Notes: generated from the sequence alone by a model not told the origin. A DNA stretch of 64,000 nucleotides from Cherax quadricarinatus (GCF_038502225.1 NC_091293.1:15372398-15436397), one strand, 5' to 3'; positions 33,016 to 51,639 are shown, numbered from the stretch's first letter. Numbers and translations are program-made.

Positions 33016-36000
33016 ACCTGACACACTGACCTTGTAACATGTAATAACAACTACCTGACACACTGACCTTGTAACATGTAATAACAACTACCTGACACAC
33101 TGACCTTGTAACATGTAATAACAACTACCTGACACACTCACCTTGTAACATGCAATAATAACTACATGACACACTCACCTTGTAACATGTAATAACTACC
33201 TGACACACTCACCTTGTAACATGCAATAACAACTACCTGACACACTCACCTTGTAACATGTAATAATAACTACCTGACACACTCACCTTGTAACATGCAA
33301 TAACAACTACCTGACACACTCACCTTGTAACATGCAATAACAACTACCTGACACACTCACCTTGTAACATGTAATAATAACTACCTGACACACTCACCTT
33401 GTAACATGTAATAACCACTACCTAACACACTCACCTTTTAATATGCAATAACAACTACCTGACACACTCACCTTGTAATATGCAATGACAACTACATGAC
33501 ACACTCACCTTGTAACATGTAATAACAACTACCTGACACTCTCCCCTTTTAACATGCAATAATAACTACCTGACACACTCACCTTGTAACATGTAATAAT
33601 AACTACCTGACACACTCACCTTGTAACATGTAATAACAACTACCTGACACACTCACCTTGTAATATGCAATAACAACTACCTGACACACTCACCTTGTAA
33701 CATGTAATAATAACTACCTGACACACTCACCTTGTAATATGCAATAACAACTACCTGACACACTCACCTTGTAACATGTAATAATAACTACCTGACACAC
33801 TCACCTTGTAATATGCAATAACAACTACCTGACACACTCACCTTGTAACATGTAATAACAACTACCTGACACACTCACCTTGTAATATGCAATAACAGCT
33901 ACCTGACACACTCACCTTGTAATATGCAATAACAACTACCTGACACACTCACCTTGTAACATGTAATAACAACTACCTGACACTCTCCCCTTTTAACATG
34001 CAATAATAACTACCTGACACACTCACCTTGTAACATGTAATAATAACTACCTGACACACTCACCTTGTAACATGCAATAACAACTACCTGACACACTCAC
34101 CTTGTAACATGTAATAACAACTCTCTGACGCACTTACCTTGTAACATGTAATAACAACTACCTGACACACTCACCTTGTAACATGCAATAACAACTACCT
34201 GACACACTCACCTTGTAACATGTAATAACAACTACCTGACACACTCACCTTGTAACATGCAATAACAACTACCTGGCACACTCACCTTGTAACATGCAAT
34301 AACAACTACCTGACACACTCATCTTGTAACATGTAATAACAACTACCTGACACACTCACCTTGTAACATGCAATAACAACTACCTGACACACTCACCTTT
34401 TAACATGCAATAACAACTACCTGACACACTCACCTTGTAACATGTAATAACAACTACCTGACACACTCACCTTGTAACATGCAATAACAACTACCTGGCA
34501 CACTCACCTTTTAACATGCAATAACAACTACCTGACACACTCACCTTGTAACATGTAATAACAACTACCTGGCACAATCACCTTGTAACATGCAATAACA
34601 ACTACCTGACACACTCACCTTGTAACATGTAATAACAACTACCTGACACACTCATCTTGTAACATGCAATAACAACTACCTGACACACTCACCTTGTAAC
34701 ATGTAATAACAACTACCTGACACACTCACCTTTTAACATGCAATAATAACTACCTGACACACTCACCTTGTAACATGCAATAACAACTACCTGACACACT
34801 CACCTTGTAACATGTAATAACAACTACCTGACACACTCATCTTGTAACATGTAATAACAACTACCTGACACACTCACCTTGTAACATGCAATAACAACTA
34901 CCTGACAGACTCACCTTGTAACATGCAATAACAACTACCTGACACACTCACCTTGTAACATGCAATAACAACTACCTAACACACTGACCTTGTAACATGT
35001 AATAACAACTACCTGACACACTCACATTGTAACATGCAATAACAACTACCTGACAGACTCACCTTGTAACATGCAATAACAACTACCTGACACACTCACC
35101 TTGTAACATGCAATAACAACTCCTAACACACTTGTAACATGTAATAACAACTACCTGACACACACTGACCTTGTAACATGTAATAACAACTACCTGACAC
35201 ACTCACCTTTTAACATGTAACATGCAATAACAACTACCTGACAGACTCACCTTGTAACATGCAATAACAACTAAATGACACACTCACCTTGTAACATGTA
35301 ATAACAACTACCTGACACACTGACCTTGTAACATGTAATAACAACTACCTGACACACTGACCTTGTAACATGTAATAACAACTACCTGACACACTGACCT
35401 TGTAACATGTAATAACAACTACCTGACACACTCACCTTGTAACATGCAATAATAACTACATGACACACTCACCTTGTAACATGTAATAACTACCTGACAC
35501 ACTCACCTTGTAACATGCAATAACAACTACCTGACACACTCACCTTGTAACATGTAATAATAACTACCTGACACACTCACCTTGTAATATGCAATAACAA
35601 CTAACTGACACACTCACCTTGTAACATGTAATAATAACTACCTGACACACTCACCTTGTAATATGCAATAACAACTAACTGACACACTCACCTTGTAACA
35701 TGCAATAACAACTACCTGACACACTCACCTTGTAACATGCAATAACAACTACCTGACACACTCACCTTGTAACATGTAATAATAACTACCTGACACACTC
35801 ACCTTGTAACATGTAATAACAACTACCTGACACACTCACCTTGTAACATGTAATAATAACTACCTGACACACTCACCTTGTAACATGTAATAACCACTAC
35901 CTAACACACTCACCTTTTAATATGCAATAACAACTACCTGACACACTCACCTTGTAATATGCAATGACAACTACATGACACACTCACCTTGTAACATGTA

Positions 36001-39000
36001 ATAACAACTACCTGACACACTCACCTTGTAATATGCAATGACAACTACATGACACACTCACCTTGTAACATGTAATAACAACTACCTGACACTCTCCCCT
36101 TTTAACATGCAATAATAACTACCTGACACACTCACCTTGTAACATGTAATAATAACTACCTGACACACTCACCTTGTAATATGCAATAACAACTAACTGA
36201 CACACTCACCTTGTAACATGTAATAATAACTACCTGACACACTCACCTTGTAATATGCAATAACAACTACCTGACACACTCACCTTGTAACATGTAATAA
36301 TAACTACCTGACACACTCACCTTGAAATATGCAATAACAACTACCTGACACACTCACCTTGTAACATGTAATAACAACTACCTGACACACTCACCTTGTA
36401 ATATGCAATAACAGCTACCTGACACACTCACCTTGTAACATGTAATAACAACTACCTGACACACTCACCTTGTAACATGTAATAACAACTACCTGACACT
36501 CTCCCCTTTTAACATGCAATAATAACTACCTGACACACTCACCTTGTAACATGTAATAATAACTACCTGACACACTCACCTTGTAACATGCAATAACAAC
36601 TACCTGACACACTCACCTTGTAACATGTAATAACAACTCTCTGACGCACTTACCTTGTAACATGTAATAACAACTACCTGACACACTCACCTTGTAACAT
36701 GCAATAACAACTACCTGACACACTCACCTTGTAACATGTAATAACAACTACCTGACACACTCACCTTGTAACATGCAATAACAACTACCTGGCACACTCA
36801 CCTTGTAACATGCAATAACAACTACCTGACACACTCATCTTGTAACATGTAATAACAACTACCTGACACACTCACCTTGTAACATGCAATAACAACTACC
36901 TGACACACTCACCTTTTAACATGCAATAACAACTACCTGACACACTCACCTTGTAACATGTAATAACAACTACCTGACACACTCACCTTGTAACATGCAA
37001 TAACAACTACCTGGCACACTCACCTTTTAACATGCAATAACAACTACCTGACACACTCACCTTGTAACATGTAATAACAACTACCTGGCACAATCACCTT
37101 GTAACATGCAATAACAACTACCTGACACACTCACCTTGTAACATGTAATAACAACTACCTGACACACTCATCTTGTAACATGCAATAACAACTACCTGAC
37201 ACACTCACCTTGTAACATGTAATAACAACTACCTGACACACTCACCTTTTAACATGCAATAATAACTACCTGACACACTCACCTTGTAACATGCAATAAC
37301 AACTACCTGACACACTCACCTTGTAACATGTAATAACAACTACCTGACACACTCATCTTGTAACATGTAATAACAACTACCTGACACACTCACCTTGTAA
37401 CATGCAATAACAACTACCTGACACACTCACCTTGTAACATGTAATAACAACTACCTGACACACTCACCTTGTAACATGTAATAACAACTACCTGACACAC
37501 TCACCTTGTAACATGTAATAACAACTACCTGACACACTCACCTTTTAACATGCAATAACAACTACCTGACACACTCACCTTGTAACATGCAATAACAACT
37601 ACCTGACACACTCACCTTGTAACATGTAATAACAACTACCTGACACACTCACCTTGTAACATGTAATAACAACTACCTGACACACTCACCTTGTAACATG
37701 TAATAACAACTACCAGACACACTCACCTTGTAACATGTAATAACAACTACCTGACACACTCACCTTGTAACATGCAATAACAACTACTTGTCACACTCAC
37801 CTTGTAACATGCAATAACAACTACTTGACACACTCACCTTGTAACATGTAATAACAACTACCTGACACTCTCCCCTTTTAACATGCAATAATAACTACCT
37901 GACACACTCACCTTGTAACATGCAATAACAACTACCTGACACACTCACCTTTTAACATGCAATAACAACTACCTGACACACTCACCTTGTAACATGCAAT
38001 AACAACTACCTGACACACACACCTTGTAAAATGTAATAACAACTACCTGACACACTCACCTTTTAACATGCAATAATAACTACATGACACACTCACCTTG
38101 TAACATGCAATAACTACTACCTGGCACACTCACCTTGTAACATGCAATAACAACTACCTGACACACTCACGTTGTAACATGTAATAACAACTACCTGACA
38201 CACTCACCTTGTAACATGCAATAACAACTACCTGGCACACTCACCTTGTAACATGCAATAACAACTACCTGACACACTCACCTTGTAACATGTAATAACA
38301 ACTACCTGGCACACTCACCTTTTAACATGCAATAATAACTACCTGACACACTCACCTTGTAACATGCAATAACAACTGCCTGACACACTCACCTTGTAAT
38401 ATGTAATAACAACTACATGACACACTCATCTTGTAACATGTAATAAAAACTACCTGACACACTCACCTTGTAACATGCAATAACAACTACCTGACACACT
38501 CACCTTGTAACATGTAATAACAACTACCTGACAAACTCACCTTGTAACATGTAATAACAACTACCTGACACACTCACCTTGTAACATGTAATAACAACTA
38601 CCTCACACACTCACCTTTTAACATGCAATAACAACTACCTGACACACTCACCTTGTTCCATGTAATAACAACTACCTGACACACTCACCTTGTAACATGT
38701 AATAACAACTACCTGACACACTCACCTTGTAACATGTAATAACAACTACCTGACACACTCACCTTGTAACATGTAATAACAACTACCTGACACACTCACC
38801 TTGTAACATGTAATAACAACTACCTGACACACTCACCTTTTAACATGCAATAACAACTACCTGACACACTCACCTTGTAACATGCAATAAGAACTACCTG
38901 ACACACTCACCTTGTCACATGTAATAACAACTACCTGACACACTCACCTTGTAACATGCAATAACAACTACCTGACACACTTACCTTGTAACATGCAATA

Positions 39001-42000
39001 ACAACTACCTGACACACTCACCTTGTAACATGCAATAACAACTACTTGACACACTCACCTTGTAACATGTAATAACAACTACCTGACACTCTCCCCTTTT
39101 AACATGCAATAATAACTACCTGACACACTCACCTTGTAACACTTAATAACAACTACCTGACACACTCACCTTGTAACATGTAATAACAACTACCTGACAC
39201 ACTCACCTTTTAACATGCAATAACATCTACCTGATACACTCACCTTGTAACATGCAATAAGAACTACCTGACACACTCACCTTGTAACATGCAAAAACAA
39301 CTACCTGACACACTCACCTTGTAACATGTAATAATAATTACCTGACACACTCACCTTGTAACATGTAATAACAACTACCTGACACTCTCCCCTTTTAACA
39401 TGCAATAATAACTACCTCACACACTCACCTTGTAACGTGCAATAACAACTACCTGACACACTCACCTTGTAACATGCAATAACAACTACCTGACACACTC
39501 ACCTTGTAACATGTAATAACAACTACCTGACACACTCACCTTTTAACATGCAATAATAACTACCTGACACACTCACCTTGTAACATGCAATAACTACTAC
39601 CTGGCACACTCACCTTGTAACATGCAATAACAACTACCTGACACACTCATCTTGTAATATGCAATAACAACTACCAGACACACTCACCTTGTAACATGCA
39701 ATAACAACTACCTGGCACACTCACCTTGTAACATGCAATAACAACTACCTGACACACTCACCTTGTAACATGTAATAACAACTACCTGACACACTCACCT
39801 TTTAACATGCAATAATAACTACCTGACACACTCACCTTGTAACATGCAATAACAACTACCTGACACACTCACCTTGTAACATGTAATAACAACTACCTGA
39901 CACACTCATCTTGAAACATGTAATAACAACTACCTGACACACTCACCTTGTAACATGCAATAACAACTACCTGACACACTCACCTTGTAACATGTAATAA
40001 TAACTACCTGACACACTCACCTTGTAACATGCAATAACAACTACCTGACACACTCACCTTGTAACATGCAATAACAACTACCTGACACACTCACCTTGTA
40101 ACATGTAATAATAACTACCTGACACACTCACCTTGTAACATGTAATAATAACTACCTGACACACTCACCTTGTAACATGTAATAACAACTACCTGACACA
40201 CTCACCTTTTAACATGCAATAATAACTACCTGACACACTCACCTTGTAACATGCAATAACAACTACCTGACACACTCACCTTGTAACATGTAATAACAAC
40301 TACCTGACACACTCACCTTGTAACATGTAATAACTACCTGACACACTCACCTTGTAACATGCAATAACAACTACCTGACACACTCACCTTGTAACATGTA
40401 ATAATAACTACCTGACACACTCACCTTGTAACATGCAATAACAACTACCTGACACACTCACCTTGTAACATGCAATAACAACTACCTGACACACTCACCT
40501 TGTAACATGTAATAATAACTACCTGACACACTCACCTTGTAACATGTAATAACCACTACCTAACACACTCACCTTTTAATATGCAATAACAACTACCTGA
40601 CACACTCACCTTGTAATATGCAATGACAACTACATGACACACTCACCTTGTAACATGTAATAACAACTACCTGACACTCTCCCCTTTTAACATGCAATAA
40701 TAACTACCTGACACACTCACCTTGTAACATGTAATAACAACCACCTGACACACTCACCTTGTAATATGCAATAACAGCTACCTGACACACTCACCTTGTA
40801 ATATGCAATAACAACTAACTGACACACTCACCTTGTAACATGTAATAATAACTACCTGACACACTCACCTTGTAATATGCAATAACAACTACCTGACACA
40901 CTCACCTTGTAACATGTAATAATAACTACCTGACACACTCACCTTGTAATATGCAATAACAACTACCTGACACACTCACCTTGTAACATGTAATAACAAC
41001 TACCTGACACACTCACCTTGTAATATGCAATAACAGCTACCTGACACACTCACCTTGTAATATGCAATAACAACTACCTGACACACTCACCTTGTAACAT
41101 GTAATAACAACTACCTGACACTCTCCCCTTTTAACATGCAATAATAACTACCTGACACACTCACCTTGTAACATGTAATAATAACTACCTGACACACTCA
41201 CCTTGTAACATGCAATAACAACTACCTGACACACTCACCTTGTAACATGTAATAACAACTCTCTGACGCACTTACCTTGTAACATGTAATAACAACTACC
41301 TGACACACTCACCTTGTAACATGCAATAACAACTACCTGACACACTCACCTTGTAACATGTAATAACAACTACCTGACACACTCACCTTGTAACATGCAA
41401 TAACAACTACCTGGCACACTCACCTTGTAACATGCAATAACAACTACCTGACACACTCATCTTGTAACATGTAATAACAACTACCTGACACACTCACCTT
41501 GTAACATGCAATAACAACTACCTGACACACTCACCTTTTAACATGCAATAACAACTACCTGACACACTCACCTTGTAACATGTAATAACAACTACCTGAC
41601 ACACTCACCTTGTAACATGCAATAACAACTACCTGGCACACTCACCTTTTAACATGCAATAACAACTACCTGACACACTCACCTTGTAACATGTAATAAC
41701 AACTACCTGGCACAATCACCTTGTAACATGCAATAACAACTACCTGACACACTCACCTTGTAACATGTAATAACAACTACCTGACACACTCATCTTGTAA
41801 CATGCAATAACAACTACCTGACACACTCACCTTGTAACATGTAATAACAACTACCTGACACACTCACCTTTTAACATGCAATAATAACTACCTGACACAC
41901 TCACCTTGTAACATGCAATAACAACTACCTGACACACTCACCTTGTAACATGTAATAACAACTACCTGACACACTCATCTTGTAACATGTAATAACAACT

Positions 42001-45000
42001 ACCTGACACACTCACCTTGTAACATGCAATAACAACTACCTGACACACTTACCTTGTAACATGCAATAACAACTACCTGACACACTCACCTTGTAACATG
42101 CAATAACAACTACTTGACACACTCACCTTGTAACATGTAATAACAACTACCTGACACTCTCCCCTTTTAACATGCAATAATAACTACCTGACACACTCAC
42201 CTTGTAACACTTAATAACAACTACCTGACACACTCACCTTGTAACATGTAATAACAACTACCTGACACACTCACCTTTTAACATGCAATAACATCTACCT
42301 GATACACTCACCTTGTAACATGCAATAAGAACTACCTGACACACTCACCTTGTAACATGCAAAAACAACTACCTGACACACTCACCTTGTAACATGTAAT
42401 AATAATTACCTGACACACTCACCTTGTAACATGTAATAACAACTACCTGACACTCTCCCCTTTTAACATGCAATAATAACTACCTCACACACTCACCTTG
42501 TAACGTGCAATAACAACTACCTGACACACTCACCTTGTAACATGCAATAACAACTACCTGACACACTCACCTTGTAACATGTAATAACAACTACCTGACA
42601 CACTCACCTTTTAACATGCAATAATAACTACCTGACACACTCACCTTGTAACATGCAATAACTACTACCTGGCACACTCACCTTGTAACATGCAATAACA
42701 ACTACCTGACACACTCATCTTGTAATATGCAATAACAACTACCAGACACACTCACCTTGTAACATGCAATAACAACTACCTGGCACACTCACCTTGTAAC
42801 ATGCAATAACAACTACCTGACACACTCACCTTGTAACATGTAATAACAACTACCTGACACACTCACCTTTTAACATGCAATAATAACTACCTGACACACT
42901 CACCTTGTAACATGCAATAACAACTACCTGACACACTCACCTTGTAACATGTAATAACAACTACCTGACACACTCATCTTGAAACATGTAATAACAACTA
43001 CCTGACACACTCACCTTGTAACATGCAATAACAACTACCTGACACACTCACCTTGTAACATGTAATAATAACTACCTGACACACTCACCTTGTAACATGC
43101 AATAACAACTACCTGACACACTCACCTTGTAACATGCAATAACAACTACCTGACACACTCACCTTGTAACATGTAATAATAACTACCTGACACACTCACC
43201 TTGTAACATGTAATAATAACTACCTGACACACTCACCTTGTAACATGTAATAACAACTACCTGACACACTCACCTTTTAACATGCAATAATAACTACCTG
43301 ACACACTCACCTTGTAACATGCAATAACAACTACCTGACACACTCACCTTGTAACATGTAATAACAACTACCTGACACACTCACCTTGTAACATGTAATA
43401 ACTACCTGACACACTCACCTTGTAACATGCAATAACAACTACCTGACACACTCACCTTGTAACATGTAATAATAACTACCTGACACACTCACCTTGTAAC
43501 ATGCAATAACAACTACCTGACACACTCACCTTGTAACATGCAATAACAACTACCTGACACACTCACCTTGTAACATGTAATAATAACTACCTGACACACT
43601 CACCTTGTAACATGTAATAACCACTACCTAACACACTCACCTTTTAATATGCAATAACAACTACCTGACACACTCACCTTGTAATATGCAATGACAACTA
43701 CATGACACACTCACCTTGTAACATGTAATAACAACTACCTGACACTCTCCCCTTTTAACATGCAATAATAACTACCTGACACACTCACCTTGTAACATGT
43801 AATAACAACCACCTGACACACTCACCTTGTAATATGCAATAACAGCTACCTGACACACTCACCTTGTAATATGCAATAACAACTGACACACTCACCTTGT
43901 AACATGTAATAATAACTACCTGACACACTCACCTTGTAATATGCAATAACAACTACCTGACACACTCACCTTGTAACATGTAATAATAACTACCTGACAC
44001 ACTCACCTTGTAATATGCAATAACAACTACCTGACACACTCACCTTGTAACATGTAATAACAACTACCTGACACACTCACCTTGTAATATGCAATAAGAG
44101 CTACCTGACACACTCACCTTGTAATATGCAATAACAACTACCTGACACACTCACCTTGTAACATGTAATAACAACTACCTGACACTCTCCCCTTTTAACA
44201 TGCAATAATAACTACCTGACACACTCACCTTGTAACATGTAATAATAACTACCTGACACACTCACCTTGTAACATGCAATAACAACTACCTGACACACTC
44301 ACCTTGTAACATGTAATAACAACTCTCTGACGCACTTACCTTGTAACATGTAATAACAACTACCTGACACACTCACTTTGTAACATGCAATAACAACTAC
44401 CTGACACACTCACCTTGTAACATGTAATAACAACTACCTGACACACTCACCTTGTAACATGCAATAACAACTACCTGGCACACTCACCTTGTAACATGCA
44501 ATAACAACTACCTGACACACTCATCTTGTAACATGTAATAACAACTACCTGACACACTCACCTTGTAACATGCAATAACAACTACCTGACACACTCACCT
44601 TTTAACATGCAATAACAACTACCTGACACACTCACCTTGTAACATGTAATAACAACTACCTGACACACTCACCTTGTAACATGCAATAACAACTACCTGG
44701 CACACTCACCTTTTAACATGCAATAACAACTACCTGACACACTCACCTTGTAACATGTAATAACAACTACCTGGCACAATCACCTTGTAACATGCAATAA
44801 CAACTACCTGACACACTCACCTTGTAACATGTAATAACAACTACCTGACACACTCATCTTGTAACATGCAATAACAACTACCTGACACACTCACCTTGTA
44901 ACATGTAATAACAACTACCTGACACACTCACCTTTTAACATGCAATAATAACTACCTGACACACTCACCTTGTAACATGCAATAACAACTACCTGACACA

Positions 45001-48000
45001 CTCACCTTGTAACATGTAATAACAACTACCTGACACACTCATCTTGTAACATGTAATAACAACTACCTGACACACTCACCTTGTAACATGCAATAACAAC
45101 TACCTGACACACTCACCTTGTAACATGTAATAACAACTACCTGACACACTCACCTTGTAACATGTAATAACAACTACCTGACACACTCACCTTGTAACAT
45201 GTAATAACAACTACCTGACACACTCACCTTTTAACATGCAATAACAACTACCTGACACACTCACCTTGTAACATGCAATAACAACTACCTGACACACTCA
45301 CCTTGTAACATGTAATAACAACTACCTGACACACTCACCTTGTAACATGTAATAACAACTACCTGACACACTCACCTTGTAACATGTAATAACAACTACC
45401 AGACACACTCACCTTGTAACATGTAATAACAACTACCTGACACACTCACCTTGTAACATGCAATAACAACTACTTGTCACACTCACCTTGTAACATGCAA
45501 TAACAACTACTTGACACACTCACCTTGTAACATGTAATAACAACTACCTGACACTCTCCCCTTTTAACATGCAATAATAACTACCTGACACACTCACCTT
45601 GTAACATGCAATAACAACTACCTGACACACTCACCTTTTAACATGCAATAACAACTACCTGACACACTCACCTTGTAACATGCAATAACAACTACCTGAC
45701 ACACACACCTTGTAAAATGTAATAACAACTACCTGACACACTCACCTTTTAACATGCAATAATAACTACATGACACACTCACCTTGTAACATGCAATAAC
45801 TACTACCTGGCACACTCACCTTGTAACATGCAATAACAACTACCTGACACACTCACGTTGTAACATGTAATAACAACTACCTGACACACTCACCTTGTAA
45901 CATGCAATAACAACTACCTGGCACACTCACCTTGTAACATGCAATAACAACTACCTGACACACTCACCTTGTAACATGTAATAACAACTACCTGGCACAC
46001 TCACCTTTTAACATGCAATAATAACTACCTGACACACTCACCTTGTAACATGCAATAACAACTGCCTGACACACTCACCTTGTAATATGTAATAACAACT
46101 ACATGACACACTCATCTTGTAACATGTAATAAAAACTACCTGACACACTCACCTTGTAACATGCAATAACAACTACCTGACACACTCACCTTGTAACATG
46201 TAATAACAACTACCTGACAAACTCACCTTGTAACATGTAATAACAACTACCTGACACACTCACCTTGTAACATGTAATAACAACTACCTCACACACTCAC
46301 CTTTTAACATGCAATAACAACTACCTGACACACTCACCTTGTTCCATGTAATAACAACTACCTGACACACTCACCTTGTAACATGTAATAACAACTACCT
46401 GACACACTCACCTTGTAACATGTAATAACAACTACCTGACACACTCACCTTGTAACATGTAATAACAACTACCTGACACACTCACCTTGTAACATGTAAT
46501 AACAACTACCTGACACACTCACCTTTTAACATGCAATAACAACTACCTGACACACTCACCTTGTAACATGCAATAAGAACTACCTGACACACTCACCTTG
46601 TCACATGTAATAACAACTACCTGACACACTCACCTTGTAACATGCAATAACAACTACCTGACACACTTACCTTGTAACATGCAATAACAACTACCTGACA
46701 CACTCACCTTGTAACATGCAATAACAACTACTTGACACACTCACCTTGTAACATGTAATAACAACTACCTGACACTCTCCCCTTTTAACATGCAATAATA
46801 ACTACCTGACACACTCACCTTGTAACACTTAATAACAACTACCTGACACACTCACCTTGTAACATGTAATAACAACTACCTGACACACTCACCTTTTAAC
46901 ATGCAATAACATCTACCTGATACACTCACCTTGTAACATGCAATAAGAACTACCTGACACACTCACCTTGTAACATGCAAAAACAACTACCTGACACACT
47001 CACCTTGTAACATGTAATAATAATTACCTGACACACTCACCTTGTAACATGTAATAACAACTACCTGACACTCTCCCCTTTTAACATGCAATAATAACTA
47101 CCTCACACACTCACCTTGTAACGTGCAATAACAACTACCTGACACACTCACCTTGTAACATGCAATAACAACTACCTGACACACTCACCTTGTAACATGT
47201 AATAACAACTACCTGACACACTCACCTTTTAACATGCAATAATAACTACCTGACACACTCACCTTGTAACATGCAATAACTACTACCTGGCACACTCACC
47301 TTGTAACATGCAATAACAACTACCTGACACACTCATCTTGTAATATGCAATAACAACTACCAGACACACTCACCTTGTAACATGCAATAACAACTACCTG
47401 GCACACTCACCTTGTAACATGCAATAACAACTACCTGACACACTCACCTTGTAACATGTAATAACAACTACCTGACACACTCACCTTTTAACATGCAATA
47501 ATAACTACCTGACACACTCACCTTGTAACATGCAATAACAACTACCTGACACACTCACCTTGTAACATGTAATAACAACTACCTGACACACTCATCTTGA
47601 AACATGTAATAACAACTACCTGACACACTCACCTTGTAACATGCAATAACAACTACCTGACACACTCACCTTGTAACATGTAATAACAACTACCTGACAC
47701 ACTCACCTTGTAACATGTAATAACAACTACCTGACACACTCACCTTGTAACATGTAATAACAACTACCTGACACACTCACCTTGTAACATGTAATAACAA
47801 CTACCTGACACACTCACCTTGTAACATGTAATAACAACTACCTGACACACTCACCTTATAACATGCAATAAAAACTACCTGACACACTCACCTTGTAACA
47901 TGTAACAACAACTACCTGACACACTCACCTTGTAACATGCAATAACAACTACCTGACACTCTCACCTTGTAACATGCAATAACAACTCCCTGACACACTA

Positions 48001-51000
48001 ACCTTGTAACATGCAATAACAACTACTTGACACACTCACCTTGTAACATGTAATAACAACTACCTGACACACTCACCTTGTAACATGCAATAATAACTAC
48101 CTGACGCACTCACCTTGTAACATGCAATAACAACTACCTGACACACTCAACTTGTAACATGTAATAACAGCTACCTGACACACTCACCTTGTAACATGTA
48201 ATAACAACTACCTGACACACTCACCTTGTAACATGTAATAACAACTACCTGACACACTCACCTTGTAACATGTAATAACAACTACCTGACACACTCACCT
48301 TGTAACATGTAATAACAACTACCTGACACACTCATCTTGTAACATGTAATAACAACTACTTGACACACTCACCTTGTAACATGCAATAACAACTACCTGA
48401 CACACTCACCTTGTAACATGTAATAACAACTACCTGACACACTCACCTTGTAACATGTAATAACAACTACCTGACACACTCACCTTATAACATGCAATAA
48501 AAACTACCTGACACACTCACCTTGTAACATGTAATAACAACTACCTGACACACTCACCTTGTAACATGTAATAACAACTACCTGACACACTCACCTTGTA
48601 ACATATAATAACCACTACCTAACAGACTCATCTTGTAATATGCAATAACAACTACCAGACACACTCACCTTGTAACATGCAATAACAACTACATGACACA
48701 CTCACCTTGTAACATGCAATAATAACTGCCTGACACACTCACCTTGTAACATGCAATAACAACTACCTGACACACTCACCTTGTAACATGCAATAACAAC
48801 TACCTGACACACTCACCTTGTAACATGTAATAATAACAACTACCTGACACACTCATCTTGTAACATGTAATAACAACTACTTGACACACTCACCTTGTAA
48901 CATGCAATAACAACTACCTGAAACACTCACCTTGTAACATGTAATAACAACTACCTGACACACTCACCTTGTAACATGTAATAACAACTACCTGACACAC
49001 TCACCTTATAACATGCAATAAAAACTACCTGACACACTCACCTTGTAACATGTAATAACAACTACCTGACACACTCACCTTGTAACATGTAATAACAACT
49101 ACCTGACACACTCACCTTGTAACATGTAATAACAACTACCTGACACTCTCCCCTTTTAACATGCAATAATAACTACCTGACACACTCACCTTGTAACATG
49201 TAATAACAACTACCTGACACACTCACCTTGTAACATGTAATAACAACTACCTGACACACTCACCTTGTAACATGCAATAACAACTACCTGACACACTCAC
49301 CTTGTAACATGTAATAACAACTACCTGACACACTCACCTTTTAACATGCAATAATAACTACATGACACACTCACCTTGTAACATGCAATAACTACTACCT
49401 GGCACACTCACCTTGTAACATGCAATAACAACTACCTGACACACTCACGTTGTAACATGTAATAACAACTACCTGACACACTCACCTTGTAACATGCAAT
49501 AACAACTACCTGGCACACTCACCTTGTAACATGCAATAACAACTACCTGACACACTCACCTTGTAACATGTAATAACAACTACCTGACACACTCACCTTT
49601 TAACATGCAATAATAACTACCTGACACACTCACCTTGTAACATGCAATAACAACTGCCTGACACACTCACCTTGTAATATGTAATAACAACTACATGACA
49701 CACTCATCTTGTAACATGTAATAAAAACTACCTGACACACTCACCTTGTAACATGCAATAACAACTACCTGACACACTCACCTTGTAACATGTAATAACA
49801 ACTACCTGACAAACTCACCTTGTAACATGTAATAACAACTACCTGACACACTCACCTTGTAACATGTAATAACAACTACCTGACACACTCACCTTTTAAC
49901 ATGCAATAACAACTACCTGACACACTCACCTTGTAACATGTAATAACAACTACCTGACACACTCACCTTGTAACATGTAATAACAACTACCTGACACACT
50001 CACCTTGTAACATGTAATAACAACTACCTGACACACTCACCTTGTAACATGTAATAACAACTACCTGACACACTCACCTTGTAACATGTAATAACAACTA
50101 CCTGACACACTCACCTTTTAACATGCAATAACAACTACCTGACACACTCACCTTGTAACATGCAATAACATCTACCTGACACACTCACCTTGTAACGTGC
50201 AATAACAACTACCTGACACACTCACCTTGTAACATGCAATAAGAACTACCTGACACACTCACCTTGTAACATGTAATAACAACTACCTGACACACTCACC
50301 TTGTAACATGCAATAACAACTACCTGACACACTCACCTTGTAACATGTAATAACAACTACCTGACACACTCACCTTTTAACATGCAATAATAACTACCTG
50401 ACACACTCACCTTGTAACATTAATAACAACTACCTGACACACTCACCTTGTAACATGAAATAACAACTACATGACACACTCACCTTTTAACATGCAATAA
50501 CATCTACCTGATACACTCACCTTGTAACATGCAATAAGAACTAACTACCTGACACACTCACCTTGTAACATGCAATAACAACTACCTGACACACTCACCT
50601 TGACTACCTGACACACTCACCTTGTAACATGCAATAACAACTACCTGACACACTCACCTTGTAACATGTAATAACAACTACCTGACACACTCACCTTTTA
50701 ACATGTAATAACAACTACCTGACACACTCACCTTGTAACATGCAATAACAACTACCTGACACACTCACCTTGTAACATGCAATAACAACTACCTGACACA
50801 CTCACCTTGTAACATGTAATAACAACTAACACACTACCTTGAAACATGTAATAACAACTACCTGACACACTCACCTTGTAACATGCAATAACAACTACCT
50901 GACACACTCACCTTGTAACATGCAATAAAAACTACCTGACACACTCAACTTGTAACATGTAATAACAACTACCTGACACACTCACCTTGTAACATGAAAT

Positions 51001-51639
51001 AACAACTACCTGACTCACTCACTTTGTAACATGCAATAACAACTACCTGACACACTCAACTTGTAACATGTAATAACAGCTACCTGACACACTCACCTTG
51101 TAACATGTAATAAAAACTACTGACACACTCACCTTGTAACATGTAATACCTGACACACTCACCTTGTAACATGCAATAACAACTACCTGACACTTCACCT
51201 TGTAACATGTAACAACTCCCTGACACAACTACCTTGTAACATGCAATAACAACTACTTGACACACTCACCTTGTAACATGTAATAACAACTAACACACTC
51301 ACCTTGTAACATGTAATAACAACTACCTGACACACTCACCTTGTAACATGCAATAACAACTACCTGACACACTCACCTTGTAACATGTAATAACAACTAC
51401 CTGACACACTCACCTTGTAACATGTAATAACAACTACCTGACACACTCACCTTGTAACATGTAATAACAACTACCTGACACACTCACCTTGTAACATGTA
51501 ATAACAACTACCTGACACACTCACCTTGGTGTAACACCTTGTAACATGTAATAACAACTACCTGACACACTCACCTTGTAACATGTAATAACAACTACCT
51601 GACACACTCACCTTGTAATATGCAATAACAACTACCATG

